A DNA stretch of 32,566 nucleotides from Rhodospirillaceae bacterium. Its GTDB lineage: Bacteria; Pseudomonadota; Alphaproteobacteria; GCA-2731375. The notes under the pieces were generated by a model that was given only the letters and a program-made list of their open reading frames with translations, made no database searches and was not told the origin of the DNA. Positions 32,052-32,566 of this stretch are shown here, in pieces. The stretch spans positions 1-32,566 of the forward strand of contig JABIWH010000017.1 of assembly GCA_018701215.1 (NCBI GenBank), read 5' to 3'. The first letter of the stretch is position 1; each line of letters begins with the position of its first letter. The translations under genes and the position numbers were made by a program.

Positions 32052-32372
32052 GTGAGTGTAAAGGCAACGATCTATCAACCGGCCAAGGGCGCTATGCAGT
32101 CGGGGCGCGGCAAGGTCAAGGTTTGGCGCCTGGATTTCGATCTGAGCGCGGGACGGGGCGTTGAACCCCTGATGGGCTGGACCTCGGCCACCGACATGCG
32201 GCAAGAGGTAAGCCTGAACTTCCCCAGCCAGGAAGAGGCGGTTGCCTATTGCCAGCGTAATAACATTGATTACCGCGTGAGAGAGCCAAAGAAGCGGCAG
32301 ATCCGCATTCGTCCGTACGCGGATAATTTCGGCCCAGGCACGGTCCGTGGTCCCGGTACCGAGCCACTGTAA
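32052..32372 (+). CDS. Complex I accessory subunit, NDUFS4 (18 kDa) family
   Basis: 106 residues of the ETC complex I NDUFS4-like family (PF04800 type). ATIYQPAKGAMQSGRGKVKVWRLDFD at the N-terminus, PLMGWTSATDM, LNFPSQEEAVAYCQRNNIDY and the C-terminal RIRPYADNFG are family hallmarks. In mitochondria and alphaproteobacteria this subunit sits on the peripheral arm of NADH:ubiquinone oxidoreductase and supports assembly. The gene lies outside any nuo operon here, as is usual for alphaproteobacteria. The start GTG at 32052 follows GGGGGTAG. It is codirectional with the tRNA gene 25 nt downstream. Confidence 0.9.
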   Translation: MSVKATIYQPAKGAMQSGRGKVKVWRLDFDLSAGRGVEPLMGWTSATDMRQEVSLNFPSQEEAVAYCQRNNIDYRVREPKKRQIRIRPYADNFGPGTVRGPGTEPL

Positions 32373-32396
32373 TTGGTCAGAACGATCTGGCCCTGG

Positions 32397-32473
32397 GCGC
32401 CCATAGCTCAGCTGGATAGAGCATCGGATTTCTAATCCGGGGGTCGCAGGTTCGAGTCCTGCTGGGCGCGCCA
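32397..32473 (+). tRNA. tRNA-Arg (anticodon UCU)
   Basis: All arms fold. The acceptor GCGCCCA/TGGGCGC has discriminator G and an encoded CCA. The D arm is GCTC/GAGC. The anticodon stem TCGGA/TCCGG holds loop TTTCTAA with TCT at 32431-32433, and the T arm is GCAGG-TTCGAGT-CCTGC. It decodes AGA and AGG, rare codons in GC-rich genomes. No integrase or attachment-site duplicate is visible after it within the window. Confidence 0.97.
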
Positions 32474-32500
32474 CTTTTTTCCCTTTAGTTGCAACAGCTT

Positions 32501-32535
32501 AAGCCTTCCTGTCCTGGGTGTTAGGGGGGCTTTTT
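32501..32535 (+). terminator. Rho-independent terminator of tRNA-Arg
   Basis: AAGCCTTCCT (32501-32510) pairs fully with AGGGGGGCTT (32523-32532), with two G-T pairs, around a 12-nt loop. The T-run TTTTT follows at 32531-32535. Confidence 0.8.
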
Positions 32536-32566
32536 GCATTATTAACCACTATTAGATAAGCGATTG

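Noticed and set aside
32397..32566. tRNA-Arg as an integration site for a mobile element
   Set aside because: No integrase gene or repeat of the tRNA 3' end is visible in the 90 nt that remain.

Overview
The window reads as chromosomal DNA of a GC-rich alphaproteobacterium, probably free-living and Rhodospirillales-like. Support for this comes from a circularly permuted two-piece ssrA (tmRNA) gene, an alpha-type SspB with an acidic tail, a mitochondrial-type complex I accessory subunit (NDUFS4 family), and flavin-dependent thymidylate synthase ThyX. Genes are dense, intergenic gaps are short, and most genes are catabolic or accessory enzymes in small directons.

Left third (1-11262). A truncated gene at the left edge is the 3' half of a GrdB/PrdB-like reductase. 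A bidirectional terminator, a DUF169 gene and an ACR3 arsenite exporter follow. From 11262 down to 2505 seven genes run on the minus strand. First comes a full-length GrdB/PrdB-like selenoprotein, which ordinary gene finding splits in two at an in-frame UGA. Then come an N-acyl-D-amino-acid deacylase, a DSD1/D-threonine-aldolase-fold PLP enzyme, and four genes matching the recently described sLpl(AB)-LipS1-LipS2 lipoate-assembly pathway. These four are radical SAM, LipT flavoprotein, radical SAM, and an sLpl(AB)-type lipoate ligase fused to an alpha/beta-hydrolase.

Middle (11335-23105). Genes here are an NnrU-family membrane protein, HemN, an AT-richer island with a PQ-loop (SemiSWEET-like) protein and an 11-bp inverted repeat, an alkyl-DHAP-synthase-like flavoprotein, an enoyl-CoA hydratase/2-hydroxyacid dehydrogenase pair, a split Aer-like receptor (PAS protein plus MCP), a palindromic intergenic repeat, a TauD-type dioxygenase with an NTF2-like partner, and a divergent LysE exporter/AraC regulator pair.

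Right third (23011-32566). Genes here are a LigI-like amidohydrolase, then a minus-strand run ssrA-sspB-enoyl-CoA hydratase-comB in which the tag RNA and its ClpXP adaptor are neighbours. ThyX is divergent from ssrA. A second minus-strand run holds an SDR, an isochorismatase-family hydrolase and cobU. A divergent SDR lacks the catalytic Tyr. A 129-bp palindromic element supplies the stop codons of both convergent neighbours, and an NtaA-family flavin monooxygenase, the NDUFS4-like subunit and tRNA-Arg(UCU) with its terminator follow.

Most notable points: the hidden selenocysteine codon with a hairpin conserved between two paralogues, the lipoate locus with an unusual ligase-hydrolase fusion, the permuted ssrA next to sspB, and the palindromic repeat family. 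All functions are inferred from motifs read by eye; no database search was possible.
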